Positions 1 through 11,119 of a stretch of 29,194 bases of DNA are shown piece after piece. The notes under the pieces are model-generated. The model was not told the DNA's origin and ran no database searches. It was given only the letters and a program-made list of their open reading frames with translations. How positions within the stretch are numbered: the stretch's first letter is position 1; the number at the start of each line of letters is the position of its first letter. Position numbers and translations under genes: made by a program. Origin of the DNA: Vitrella brassicaformis (Eukaryota; Sar; Vitrellaceae); assembly GCA_001179505.1 (NCBI GenBank), contig CDMY01000697.1:1-29194 (forward strand). Reading direction: 5' to 3'.

Positions 1-1084
1 GCTGCTGTCGTGGTTGAGCGGCGATGTTACAGCTACACCACCAGCAGCGGCGGGTGGTGCTGCCGGTGGTGGCCTGCTGCTGTGTTGAGAAGTGGTGAAC
101 AGGTTGGTGCGGGGGACGTCCTGCTGGCTTGACCCTATCAATGTTCAAAGGACATGCACAGCACACAGAGGGAGACGAGTGGGTGAGTGCGTCGACCCGC
201 CCGCCCCCCCACAGCCACACCGCCCAGCCCACTCACCAGCGGATGAGAAGCGGTTGGCAGCGATGGCGCCACGTGTGTGGGCTGGCGAGTGGTGCGACGA
301 TGCTGAGGAGGGCAGGGCGAGGACGGCCCCCGGATTAACCCGCACGTTGGCCCGCTCCAGTGGCTAGAACAACCCAGTGAAGGCCTCTTTTGTGTCAGCC
401 CGATGCATCGAAAAACGGCCCGGATGCGACCCCCGGTGACGTGCACGACCGCCTTGACGGCCATCAGCACTTCAGCAGGGGCTTCGTGAGCTGTTCATCG
501 TCCGTCTGCGCCTCGCACTGATGCTTCTGCTGCTGGTTTTCCCCCCTGTGGTGCTGCTTGCGTCGCTGTCTGAGCTGCGGGCAGTCAGCATCATCATTAC
601 CATCTGCGGCCGGACTCGTCTGCGAGGTGGGATCAGCAGACCGGCGCGAGGGAGATGCGACAGAGGAAGGAGATCCCTCGGCTGTCGAGTCAGACGGGGC
701 GTTTTCGGCATACTCGTGGGCCGCCTCCTTCGCCTCCCTGAAACACGACAAATCAGGGACACACCACCACACTGTCGCTGATCCCATCCCACGTGCCCAC
801 GTGTGCTGCGTGCGGATCTACCACTGACGCAACACCTCCGCAATGATCCTGTCGCTTCGCTGCTCTTCTTCGTAGACGCTCACTCGGTACCTGAACCGCT
901 TCTTGCTGTCCTCGTCCTTGAAGTTGCCTTGGGCATCCAGGCAGTTGTACAGATCCAGCAGCTGACCACGTCGCAGTTGCTTGACGTCCAGGGATTTCTC
1001 CGAAAAGCGATCTCCGGACTCCATGCCGCTCTTGATGACTCCCCCTTCTACGCTGGCGACGAGGTGGCTATGCGACACACCCAT
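1..1084 (-). CDS. Hypothetical protein, possible N-myristoylation, 3' part beyond left edge
   Basis: I do not recognise the family. A four-exon model joins in frame: 1084-822, 737-601, 490-237 and 120-1, giving 258 open codons up to the window edge, so the C-terminus is missing. The start at 1084 gives MGVSHS, which fits the Gly2/Ser6 pattern of N-myristoylated proteins. Residues of about 30-90 are charged and helix-prone (KQLRRGQLLDLYNCLD, then RVSVYEEEQRSDRIIAEVLR). A Ser/Pro/Ala-rich linker follows, then a short ordered-looking run (MAVKAVVHVTGGRIRAVF), then Pro/Ser/Ala-rich low complexity. An alternative without the second-last splice reads on to a TGA at 464-466 and would end the protein there. 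The gene is divergent from the alpha/beta hydrolase. Coding status is fairly secure for the first two exons and weaker for the rest. Confidence 0.6.
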
Positions 1085-1231
1085 CGGGACTAGGCGGAGG
1101 GAGGGTATTCGGCTGTGCGTCGTTGCACGGACGCACGATCAGACTTGCAAGCTAAGCCGGAAGAGGGAAGGGAACGGGAAGATCTGATCTTTGGAGATCT
1201 TGGCAAACGAGGCATATGATGCAGTGACGAG
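1085..1231. promoter_or_regulatory. Short shared upstream region of a divergent gene pair
   Basis: These 147 bases separate the start codons of the minus-strand hypothetical protein and the plus-strand hydrolase, so the promoters and 5' UTRs of both must lie here or overlap the genes. No TATA box stands out. The repeated AGATCTGATCTTTGGAGATCT-like segment around 1180-1200 contains two AGATCT palindromes about 20 bases apart. Assignment as a bidirectional promoter is inferred from layout only. Confidence 0.4.
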
Positions 1232-4064
1232 ATGACAGCAATGCTTCGTCGCCATCTCTCCCTGCTGCCGTCCCTGGTGCTGGTGCTGGTCATCGGTCCC
1301 TACCTCTACTGCCACTGCTTCACACAAACACATCCACGCACACCCATCAGGCGGCCGGCCATTCGCAGAAGAGCCAACATGGGTACGAGTGCACACAGAG
1401 GGCATTCATAGCCAGATCATACATTCATGTGTGCGCCTGCATTCTCTCCCTCTCTCTGTGTGTGCGTGATATTGTGTGTGCACATCAGGTGTCAGGCATG
1501 CACAGCCGCCGGAGGCAGCTCATCAACCACCAAGTGCACACGAAAGAGATCACTCGCTCTACCCTGTGAGTGTACACTGGTACACGCGCCACTCACATAA
1601 GGCACTGTGGGTGGGATGAATGTCTGTGTGTGTGTGTGTGTGTGTGCAGGCGTATTCGCTGGTCGGCATCAAGAATGACTACTGGCACTGGCGGCCGGAA
1701 ATCGGTATGTGTGTGTCCTGCTTAGGGCTATGGTTGTGCGTATGGGTCTCGGTTCTCACTGTGTGTGCAGGCGGTGAGATGCGAGAGCTGCCGATTCGAT
1801 ATCAGTTCCTGCAGTGCGAGAGCGAGGGACAGCGAGAAGGTCCATATGGTCGCCTGTGTGTCTGTGTGTGATATGCACACGTTTGTGTGCATGAGTGGTT
1901 GATGGGTGTATTGTGTGTGTGCAGGTGTGCCGTCCATCATCTGTGTGCATGGCTTCGGCGGCAATTGTGACCATTGGTGACTATCGACCTACATAGACAC
2001 ATACATACATACACAAACATCCCTGTGTATGTGTCCGTGTGGACAGGCGGCGGAATGTGCGTGACCTGGCGAAGAACGCCAATGTGTACACAATCGACCT
2101 ACTCGGTGCGGTGCACACGCATCGATGCAGGCAGACGCACACATTGATGTGTCCATTGTGTGTGTCCATTGTGTGTGTGTGTGTGTGCAGGTTATGGGTA
2201 CAGTGCCAAGCCCAACCCGCGAGAGCTGCCTCCCAACACAATCTACAATTTCCACGTATGTGCGTACGAATGCATATCGCTGTATGTGTTTCTCGATGTG
2301 TGTTGTGATGTGTTGTGGTTAGGTGTGGGCAGAGCAATTGAGAGACTTCACGCAAGAGGTCCGTGTCTGTGTGTGTGTGTGTGCATCCATCTATGTGTGC
2401 CGATGTGGTATGTGTGGACGTCTGTGTGTGTGTGGCCATCAAGTGCCTGCAGGTGGTCAACAACAAACAGAGGGGGAGCCGGTCACCCACTTATCTCGTG
2501 TGCAACAGGTACGCGCAGAGGGAGGGAGAGAGATGAACCCCCCAGCACACAGGGAAATGGACACACACACACGCGTGTAGCTACACATGGATGCACACCA
2601 ATTCAGTATATAATGCATGTCTTGTCAGTGTGGGGGGCGTTGCTGGTCTGCAGCAGGCTGTTTCTTACCCACACACAGTAAGCACCCACACATCCACAGT
2701 CGATTGCAATGCACCCCCTTCCCTCCCCCACACACACATTCACGCAGGTGGACGGAGTGCTCTTGCTGGACATCTCTCTAAGGCTCCTCAACGAACGGTG
2801 AGTGCGGATCAGGCTTCCACACACACACACGATAAGCGATGTGTGTGTGGTTGCATGAATGCATGCATGCAGGAAGCAGTCGCCTTTGCAGCGGCCCTTT
2901 GTGCGAGGGTGGGTATCCACACACATTCACGGGCACATGCACACAAACGGATGCGCCCGTGGATGTGGGAGTGCATGCAGGCTTCAGTGGGTGCTGCGGG
3001 AGACCCAAGTCGGCCAGTTCTTCTTCTCACGTGTAAGTGTGTGTGTGTGTATGGACCCCATCAATCCATCCATCCATCCACTGTGCCATGTGTGTGTGTG
3101 TGTGTGGTGCTGTTTTGTGTGGGCAGATTGCGCAGAAGGAGACAGTGCGCAATGTGCTCAAACAGGCCTACTTCGATGACACACAAGTGCGCATGAACGT
3201 GGACACACTCAGACACACATGGATGGATGGATGGATGGATGTGCACGCACACGTACAGGTCACGGACGAGTTGGTCGATGCAATACTGACACCTGGTAAG
3301 TACACACATGGATACACGAGTGTGGCGGTGCATCCCTCCCTCTCTCTCTCTCTGTGCTGTGTGTGTGTGTGTGTGTGTACGGCCAAATGACTGCAGGTCT
3401 GTTGCCCGGTGCTGCTGAGGTCTTCCTTGACTTCATTTCCTACTCATCCGGTGTGTTGTTTGTGTTGGTGACGGCAGGCACACGCATCACGAAGATGGGG
3501 TGGTCACTCCCTCATGTCCACCGTCTCTGTGTGTACCACTCAGGTCCACTCCCAGAGGACCTGCTGCCGCAGACGAATGTGCCAGTGTACGCACTCATCG
3601 ACACCCATCGACACGCATACACTGGCGTGTGTGTGCGTGTGTGTTTGTGATGTAGGTGGATTGCATGGGGTGAGAACGACCCTTGGGAGCCAATCGACAT
3701 GGTGTGTGCACGAACCACACCGATCCGCACGCACACCTGTGTCTGATGGAGATGCGTGTGCTGTGCTGTGATGTCATGTGCTCCGCAGGGCCGCGACTAC
3801 GAGCAATTCGAGTGCGTCGAAGAGTTCATTGTAAGCCGATTGCCATCCATCCCACCCCACACACCCACACATCCATGTGAGTCATTCTATGTGTGTGTGT
3901 GTGTGTATGTGTGTATATCGCAGGTGTTGGGCTCCACCGGACACTGTCCGATGGACGAGTCGCCTTCAGAGGTCAACGCACTCATCGAGCGGTTCATCCA
4001 GCGCATGTCGGCCAGGAGGAAAGAGAACGAGAGAGAGAGGGGGGTGGCCGTCGCCGACGCGTGA
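1232..4064 (+). CDS. Plastid-targeted alpha/beta hydrolase (chlorophyll dephytylase/pheophytinase-like)
   Basis: I rebuilt 20 exons (1232-1382, 1489-1565, 1650-1704, 1771-1839, 1925-1976, 2047-2105, 2191-2255, 2323-2358, 2453-2508, 2629-2677, 2748-2797, 2873-2908, 2981-3032, 3127-3186, 3259-3295, 3397-3450, 3544-3586, 3656-3701, 3789-3830, 3924-4064), totalling 1230 nt and 409 aa. Residues 1-30 form a signal peptide (hydrophobic LLPSLVLVLVIG). A Phe and an Arg-rich stretch (RRPAIRRRANM) follow, typical of a bipartite leader for a secondary plastid. The hydrolase fold shows the oxyanion loop HGFGGN (126-131), DHWRRN, IDLLGYG, the nucleophile elbow with Ser207 (VCNSVGG), acid Asp342 in WGENDPWEP and His370 in GHCPMDE. 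These match plant plastid hydrolases of the CLD1/PPH type, which cleave phytyl or other esters; the substrate here is inferred. The elbow has Cys where Gly is usual. The C-terminus is a charged tail. Confidence 0.88.
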
Positions 4065-4152
4065 AGCGTGTGTCGCGGGCTGTTTGTATGTATAGACAGG
4101 CAGAGAGGCCGACCATCCAGGAGACGGCCATGGTGGATCGGACGACGATGTG

Positions 4153-4295
4153 CCTTCCGGCGGCTGTGACCTATGTGGCTTTTGTGTGCTGTCGTGTGTG
4201 TATACGAATGGAATCAGCGGCATGATGTACAGGCATTATATTTTGTGTGCGAGCACATGTGTCGTAAGGCGCCGGTGTGAAAGATCAACGTGCGT
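4153..4295 (+). repeat. Direct repeat copy A
   Basis: This stretch and 5538-5654 are near-identical over most of their length. The strongest shared block starts at TATACGAATGGAATCAGCGG and runs through the GCGAGCACATGTGTCG region. Copy A carries about 26 extra bases near its start. It begins about 90 bp after the hydrolase stop and ends 14 bp before the next gene's likely ATG. Copy B sits about 200 bp after that second gene's stop. It may be a duplicated 3' UTR or terminator, or a remnant of segmental duplication. Confidence 0.85.
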
Positions 4296-4308
4296 ACGGA
4301 ACGACTCC

Positions 4309-5338
4309 ATGGATCGTAACTCGCATGCCAGAGCTCGCACCTTCACAGCGAAACGTCAAGAGCCACGATCGAACGATCTGGGGGAGCAAGATCTGCATGT
4401 GCAGCCTGGCAGGTGCACGCGCGCCTCAAGAAGCAGTGGAGGATTCTTGAGGCTCTATGGGGCTTCCGCTCACGTTCGCATCGCCGCTCTCTCCCTGACA
4501 GCAGCAGCGGCAGCGGCAGAGTCGTCGACGGCATTCCTCACACCAGTCGCCCAGAGAGGCGGTATCGCCGCTAAGCCGAGTGGACGCCTTCGGATGCGCC
4601 AGCACCCTCTCCAAGCCGTCACGCAGCGATTCACGCTTGAACGCGGCGCCGAGGCCTTCGATGACATGTCTGCCGTATCGGTAAGGGCAGAGATCTGTAG
4701 TGTAGTCTCTCTCTCTCTCAGTGTGTGTGTGTTTGTGTGTATGTGTGTGCACAGGAGCGCATGCAGGGAAAGGTCGGCCCGTCTCCGACCGACGAGGAGC
4801 TTTTGCAGTGGTTGGCCGACACCGAAGCCATCCTGTTCCAAATCCTGCAGGGCAAGAGGTAAGTGCTGTGCGTCGGTGTAATGTGTGTGCGCACGTGGGT
4901 CTGTCTTGTTGCTGCTTGCAGACCGCCTGGTTCAGACAAGGTTGCCGAGGATTTCGCATTGAGAGTGTCTACCCTCTGTGAGCAACTACCTATGATCGAT
5001 CTGCACATACCAACAGAGGCCGGATGGACCCACTCACTGTCTGTCTGTCTGCCTGCCATCTCTGTGTGTGTGTGTCATGCACGCACGTGTGGTTTAGATA
5101 TGAGCTGTGCAGTGAAGTGTGACGACAGAGGTAACAGACAGACAGGGCAATGGATACCGCCATCGACAGACAGACAGACAGACGGACAGAGACGGGATGT
5201 GTGTGTGTGTGTGCGTGTGTGTTTCCTCCAGGGTTGGATTACTCGATCAGACCGAAGGTCGCTGAATACGCATCGGCTACCACGGACGCAGCTGTACGAA
5301 CAGCGCTTTTGAATCGCGTCCAGCCGCGTGTTGATTGA
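4309..5338 (+). CDS. Small protein with plastid-type leader, function unknown
   Basis: Four exons (4309-4680, 4755-4858, 4922-4977, 5232-5338) join in frame to 639 nt, 212 aa. The N-terminal third contains a hydrophobic Ala-rich segment (RIAALSLTAAAAAAESS) followed by TAFLTPVAQRGG, which resembles a signal peptide with an A-F junction and a transit peptide. The ATG at 4309 leaves about 50 residues before this segment, longer than normal, so the true start may lie in an unseen or shorter first exon; no closer in-frame ATG is present. The mature part is helical and charged (DEELLQWLADTEAILFQILQ, then KVAEDFALRVSTLWLDYSI) and ends with an Ala/Thr/Arg-rich helix and VQPRVD. I do not recognise the family. 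The gene is flanked by direct repeat copies A and B. Confidence 0.68.
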
Positions 5339-5537
5339 AGCCTGAAGAAGATCACTCACTGTGTAGGGGCTGAGCACAGCTGTCTGTGACTTTCTTTCTC
5401 AGTCTCTCTCGGTGTGGTGTAGCCATCTCTGAGTGAGGAGGGGCCGGGGGCAGCGAGACGTCCGGGACGGACAATGCATTAGATGGGCACTGCGGACATC
5501 CTGCGTGTGTGTATACGGATGCCGCCGGCAGCTGTGG

Positions 5538-5654
5538 CCTTCCGGCGGCGGTGACCTGTGCGTATACGAATGGAATCAGCGGCATGATGTACAGACATTA
5601 TATTTTGTGTGCGAGCACATGTGTCGCAAGGATTGGTCAAAGATCAACGTGCGT
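5538..5654 (+). repeat. Direct repeat copy B
   Basis: This is the second copy of the element at 4153-4295, in the same orientation and shorter by an internal deletion of about 26 bases. It differs by scattered substitutions (for example ACAGACATTAT here, ACAGGCATTAT in copy A). Both copies carry the same short open stretch (YTNGISGMMYRHYILC), but without splice or codon support I do not call it coding. Confidence 0.85.
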
Positions 5655-5869
5655 GGATGAAATGTGTGGAGTGGATCGCTCACAAACCAAAGCGCCACAC
5701 TTGGAAGGACGAACCAGCTGAAGCTGGCCACGTCGGAATTTGCGTTTTGGCCAGGACTTTGACAACTTTCTGTCTCTGTTCTCTCTGCCTTTGTGCGTCT
5801 TTCCTTGCGTCAGTACCTTAGTAGTGTGTTTGCAACCGCGCGCGTCGAGAGTCGAGGTGCGAGCTGAGA

Positions 5870-6365
5870 CGGGAGACTGCCGTCGCCAAAGGGAACAAAG
5901 AAGCCGCTTTTTACGTCTGCAGCTCATGTCAAGCCTGCTGTTCCCCTTGCCGTGTATGTGACCGACAACACCTTCACATCTGACGACGTCACCCGACGAT
6001 GGCTTCGCATCAGGCGAGAGGTCAACGCCCGGGGCATGTACTGCATCGGCAACTCGACAGACGGAGCATCACAGTGTTGCACGTGCACAGCATTCAGATC
6101 TGTGTCCGTCAGGACAACACGAAGAAGAAGACACTTAAGAGTGGCAAACGGCGCGACTCTGCCGATGATGTCGGATGGCCAGGTGGACCTCCCACTGCTG
6201 GCGCGTGATGGGTCGCGCCGGACCCTGCGGATGGATGAATGCTTGTATGTGCCCGGGCTGGCCAATAACTTACTGTCAGTCAGTCAGTTAGAAGACAGCG
6301 AGTGCGTGGTTACTTTCTGCTCTAGCGTCGCAAAGCGAGGCGTGCGTGTGTATGGGCGGGGAGTA
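5870..6365 (+). mobile_element. Decayed Ty1/copia retrotransposon fragment (gag-pol, protease to integrase-leader region)
   Basis: A reading run about 6130-6350 contains RVANGATLPMMSDGQVDL, then MDECLYVPGLANNLLSVSQL, then a VTF run. The order fits the copia polyprotein after the protease active site (VANG..., LxxVLYVPGLxxNLLSVSQL). Just upstream the copia-like sequence seems to switch frame (HSIQICVRQDNTKKKTLK reads in another frame), so at least one frameshift lies near 6130-6150. I see no protease DSGA motif, reverse transcriptase, integrase catalytic core or LTRs, so this is a small inactive relic. It marks the left side of a stretch with different composition. Confidence 0.7.
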
Positions 6366-6615
6366 GACTCATGCCTCAAAGAGGCGGAATGCTTCGATTT
6401 TCCTATCACACTCAAAGTCGGTATGGTGGCTGCCAATCTACTCTCAGTCGGTATGCCCAGACACGGACGCAGACACGAAAATTTATTCGTGGTTGTTCAT
6501 TGTATGCAGGTTGTATGGTATCTCTGGCAAGGCTATTCGTATGACCTGGGCATCATGCCCACCCACAAATCCGCCGTATCCATCGAGCTGCTGAAGCACC
6601 TGTACTTCATATGCA

Positions 6616-8165
6616 GACCAAGCACATGTCATTTTTTGGGATGAGCAGCTTTGTGACATTGTGCAGCTGAATGCGGAAGTACGAGAAGGTACGCATGTCA
6701 AGTCAATCAGGCAGAGGCAATTGATTTCTTTCATTCGTGCCTTTTTCTCAGCGATCAAGATGTCGACGCTATGCTCGAAGCGGGGTGGGGCTTGTTGCGT
6801 CTAACTATATTGTGGACAATGGCGGGCCTGCAGGGTATGTGCACTAGGTGAAGGAATGTTGTGTAGCCCTTTGAGGGTCGGCAGTGCACATATCAGCAGT
6901 CAAATCTATTTCTTCCAGACCTAACGAGGTTTCATCGAACGCCAGCGATTTCCCCCATCATCTCTATCCCGCTGCAAGCTCAAATGAGACCGGCTCGGTA
7001 TTCCAGGCTAAGCCGGAGGTCAAGGTGAAGCCTAAGCTGCCTCTTCTTGCACCGTAAGCTGTGTTTGAAAGATTGATCTTCCATCCAATGGTTCTGTGTA
7101 ACAGGGTCGGAGCGAGGTTGTTGAGCTCGAACGAGGTGACGGATGGCGTGCCGGTAACGTTTTCACTGTGTGTCTCTGTTGAGGATGAGGGGATGTTGAA
7201 TTGAAGGAGTATGTCCTGCCACTTTGGAGGACATGTCGCGAGGATTGGAGAGTGAGTTTTGTGAGGTCTCTTTGTACGTCTCCTATTGGACGCCGACCAC
7301 CCGTACTTCCGGCGTGCAATCGGAGGAGGTCATTGCAGCCTACCCATGGCCAGGCGTGGCCACCGGCGACGTGTTCTTGCAGCCGCTCCAGTTGTCTCTG
7401 CGGTAAGTCGTCATGAACGGCTTGGCGTGCACTCAACGTGCAACAATCCGCATGCCTTCCACCCCGTGACTTCAAAGCCTTCTTCACTGAGCTCGACGGG
7501 ACCAACGCCGTTATACGGGAGGAACTCAAGGTTCTAGAGAAAGTGAGAAAGGAGGAGGTCGAGAAATGGTGGCCTCACTGGGCGTCACTGGGCATTCTCT
7601 CTCGCTCCTTGCCTGTGTGTGCATGCAGGTGATGACGATACAGGTGATGACGACGCTCCGGCGGTCTTCTATGAGGGCGTCAACTTCTGTTGGCTCATGT
7701 GTAGGACCTGCGGGCGAGTCTTTGGCCTGTCCTACGTCATTCTGTGAGCACCCTGCATACACAACCGGCACACATACATACACACACCCCACACATGATC
7801 TCCCCTGCTCTGCGTTGCCTTCCTCTCTCTGCCTTCTGACCGACAGGGACAGGCATGGCAATGAATACTTAGACGTCAATAAGCGGCCTACCGTTCTGCG
7901 GGTGTTCGGCGCCAACGAGCTTCCCCGCTCAACGTAGAGTTCGTTATTCAATATCTGCACTGCCCTCACGAGGACTGCGGCCAGACCCACAACTATTACA
8001 TGACATTCCACAGGTAGGCGCCGCACTCAGCTCGGTCGACGCATATTCCTTGCAGTGCTGTGCGTGTGTGGTGCAGGTGGTGTTGAGCTATATGTGGCGT
8101 TGAGCTATATGCTGCTGTTTGTGTCCAGGCGATATGTTGTCATTCGTATGAAAGACGGTGTCTGA
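6616..8165 (+). CDS. Intron-split hypothetical protein with possible four-Cys zinc ribbon
   Basis: Several coding-like exons are visible but I could not join all of them in one frame. In order: about 6625-6690 (HVIFWDEQLCDIVQLNAEVRE), 6770-6835, 6918-7053, 7105-7155, 7205-7402 (CEVSLYVSYWTP, then PWPGVATGDVFLQPLQLSLR ending at a GTAAGT donor), 7465-7595 (acidic/basic helix KVLEKVRKEEVEKWWPHW), 7630-7745 (Asp-rich start, then LMCRTCGRVFGL), 7849-7930, 7934-8013 and 8131-8165. The last exons hold a Cys pair in each half (CRTC and CPHEDCG), as in a zinc ribbon, and end MTFHRRYVVIRMKDGV-stop at 8165. Between 7915 and 7940 the frame must change, either by a tiny intron or an indel, so the gene may be decaying. 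I do not recognise the family. Confidence 0.42.
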
Positions 8166-8600
8166 GCTGTTCGACCATCTATCAACGCAACAACTTGGTG
8201 ATCAACAATATCAACATCGCCATCAGCAACTACAGGAGAGACCGAGCATTCATCAGGCTCTTATGTATGCATGCACAGAAAATGCGCGTGTATACCGCAA
8301 AAGTAGTCATCAGGATTCTGTGCCTGTAAAACAGAGAGCAAAGCAGAAGAAATGATGTTCTTCTATAAAAAGGTCTGCATTGGGTGTTCTTTCACGTCAC
8401 CCCTTTTGACAGCGGTAAGAGGACACGCTAGGTCTCTCTATGTGCGGATCCTCAATGTGTATGTGTTTCCTTTTTTAGCCTCGCCCATCGACTGTACGAC
8501 TCGGCTCTTCACGATGTGTGTCAAGCGTGGCCGTCTGGAGATCACTTGATGCACTCGAGTTTCACATTATAACATAATCACTCCAAGTTCGCCCGATTTC
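8166..8600 (+). other. Coding-like fragments, unassigned
   Basis: Two stretches look protein-like but have no clear partners: about 8180-8329 (NLVINNINIAISNYRRDRAF and a basic tail ending in a stop) and, after a plausible acceptor TTTTTTAG at 8478, about 8480-8570 (either of two open frames). They could be 3' exons of an alternative transcript, another relic gene, or UTR. From 8600 to 8830 I see no coding or structured signal. Confidence 0.25.
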
Positions 8601-8839
8601 GCAAGGTTTCAACATCCATTCGCACGAGGTCGAGCTCGGGACCACTTCGGACCCCATCTGCCCTCCACTCTCCCTACCCCTCACTTCCTCCCATCCATAA
8701 AGCCTTGGTTCCTTAACTTTCGGGTCAGCCACATAAAGAGAAAGAGAAGTGCTCTGTATGTGTGCTAGCTACGAAAGTGTGTCATTCATTCAGGGACGTG
8801 TCGAGAAGCAAGGCAGCAAGACCGTGACGACTGGGGTTT

Positions 8840-10960
8840 GATGTGAAGCGGGAGCTGATACACTTAAAGTGGTCCTACGAGAAGGCCACAGAGATCGCCC
8901 GTGAGCTGTTCGACGCACTCGGCTTGAAGCAGCGCAACAAGGGAGAGTTCGATTTTTTCTCGCATCATCCGCTTTGCATCAAAATCACAGTCGCTGACCC
9001 AGATATTTATGGTTGCCAGGCTGAAGAAACTAAGCGATGACTACGCCTACCCCCTAGCTCCAATACTGCCTGGCTCTGAGAAAGAGTGACGTCGCACTCA
9101 ACGCCGGCTAAGGGATTTTCGCCAGCAGCACCATTTCCTAGGGTGCAACCATTTGCAGCCTCTCTGGTGTTTTCATTGCACATTTGGTCCCGCATGTGAC
9201 TACTCAGCGGAAAGCAGAGCGGTACAAAGCAGAGCAGTACATTACGAAGACCCTCCGTCGGCTGTTGGAGAGGTACATACGTTAAGAGGCGTTATCCGTA
9301 TGTACACAATACATGAAAAGTGTCTGTCTGCAGACCCGAACCACGTGTAGACGCCTGCCGCAACGTCGACTTTCACAGCTTGGGCGTTATGAATGGCGAC
9401 ATATGGTCCAACCAACATTTCGAGCCACTCTGGTATATCAACAGTTCGCACAAGACGCCAGACGAGCCCGACAAACAGGCTAAATTACGAGGGGCGCCTG
9501 ATAAACTAGGAGAAGGCGGTGTGAGACAGGCGTACCATCACCTACACCGTCAACGGCGAGCCACAGAAACTCGTCAAATTGTGCGGTCATGAGGACTTGA
9601 CAACATCGGCTAGAACATCGGGGTGGTAAACTGGGTGAGCAGCTGCCTGACGTCCGCGTGCAGGTCCTCGCCTTCCTTCTTTCAAATACACGAACACACA
9701 CAACACACAGAGGGCATCCATGAAAGAATAAATGTGCGTTGGCAGACGACTTCATCGGTGAGGGACAACTCGACTGGCCGGACACCGCAAGCCCCCGTGA
9801 CGCAACGACATGAGCCGAATAATGTTTCCCGGCACCGACACATGCCCTGGGCTCAACTTGGCCTTCTTTGAAGACAACGCCCTCCGCGAGATGCCACGTA
9901 TGACCGGCATCAACACATCATTCACATACATCGGTAAACTGGTCGCAGCCCCAACTGCGCATGAATGGCACATACACGCATACACACTCACACAGAAACG
10001 TGGAGTCATGCAAAAGGAAGGACACATGGAGGGATTTTGTGTGCGTTTCGTTCTGCTGGGCGCTATGGATTCAGGCAGTGCTGCCCGTGACGCACCGTGA
10101 AGTCCCGCAAGCGAATGTAAGCTCTCACGCCAGACTGCATAGATGACGCACGCATGCGATGACTGTATTTGGTATACCCACCAGGCGACAGACTATCAAG
10201 AAGTGTGGCGTCACAGGAAGAGCCTCAACTAAAAAGCAAAAGGACCTTACCTGGGAGTCCACGTGGGACGCACCGGATTCAAAGCTGAAACAGCACAAAA
10301 AGCGCGTGCACAAAAGTACACTCAAAAGTAGAGACTGTCAAAGTATGAGAAGGGTATGGATGTATATGTGTATATATATGTGTTTCTCTATGTGTGAGTG
10401 CTGCAGAGTGCTTGACGCTGTGTAAGAAGGACAAGTCGTACAAAAAAGACACGCAACTCTACCTGGACGCCTTCAAGCACATCATCAACCTTGGCTGCTC
10501 GGAGACAATCATCGCTGAACAGTTCAACTGCGGAAAGAGATATTTCTGGGTACACGGCGCTTTTACCACTCAAACAGAGACGTAGAGCGGTTTCTATGGA
10601 TATACTACAGGAATACCAAAGAGGCGACACATTACCGAACCAAGGACCGACAGGTAAACCGCTCGCAGCCAGACAGCCGAGGCAGCACAATCAGACACAC
10701 ACAAACGAACGGGAGGGGTGACTAAGATGAGCCAGACAGGCAATCAAAGAGAGACGCCGGTAGCGGGTCGGGAAATTCACACTTACAAACAAACCAAACT
10801 TGGTGTGTACGTGGCTGTACAATGTGATGGTGCAGGAATCGCCGACGAGGCAACCGGTCTAGGAGGCGGCCTGGAAATCCCCAAGTCGGAGCCCGACCCT
10901 GACTTCAAGCAGCGCCTCCTCGACGATCTCGGGTATGAACGGCTAACCGAGACAAGCTAA
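8840..10960 (+). CDS. Intron-split hypothetical gene, model unresolved
   Basis: A row of short coding-like exons with plausible GT/AG ends, in order: 8840-9000 (KWSYEKATEIARELFDALG), 9005-9090, 9205-9270 (AERYKAEQYITKTLRRLLE), 9333-9490 (VDACRNVDFHSLGVMNGDIW, then a Trp/Tyr-rich run), 9535-9630, 9810-9965 (MFPGTDTCPGLNLAFFEDNA, then MTGINTSFTYIGKLV), 10080-10116, 10190-10315 (Lys-rich), 10408-10549 (LYLDAFKHIINLGCSETII), 10586-10651 (FLWIYYRNTKEATHYRTKD) and 10840-10960 ending in a Pro/Asp-rich tail with stop TAA at 10958. No start codon fits the first exon. I do not recognise any domain. It may be one gene, two, or a transposon-derived relic; introns here lack the TG/CA repeats found in the flanking genes. 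Confidence 0.4.
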
Positions 10961-11119
10961 AACCGTCAGTCAGTCGGTCCTCAACAGCCAGCCAGTTAGA
11001 CAGCCAGGCAGCTAGCCAGTCGAAGCCAGTCAGTCGAAAACGCACACCTACGACCAGCCAAGACATGCTGCTGATTCATGAATGCGTGCGTGGTCTGCAT
11101 GTGAAATTGTGAATGTCTG

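Noticed and set aside
464-470. Overlapping TGATG stop-start as in a bacterial operon
   Set aside because: The window is clearly eukaryotic and spliced; an in-frame splice joins the two stretches into one gene.
1981-2490. Minus-strand open frame of 169 codons with His/Thr runs
   Set aside because: It is antisense to hydrolase exons and introns; composition is explained by TG/CA repeats.
5952-6644. The whole 230-codon open frame as a functional copia polyprotein
   Set aside because: Only the central part matches copia and the upstream part matches in another frame, so it is a relic.
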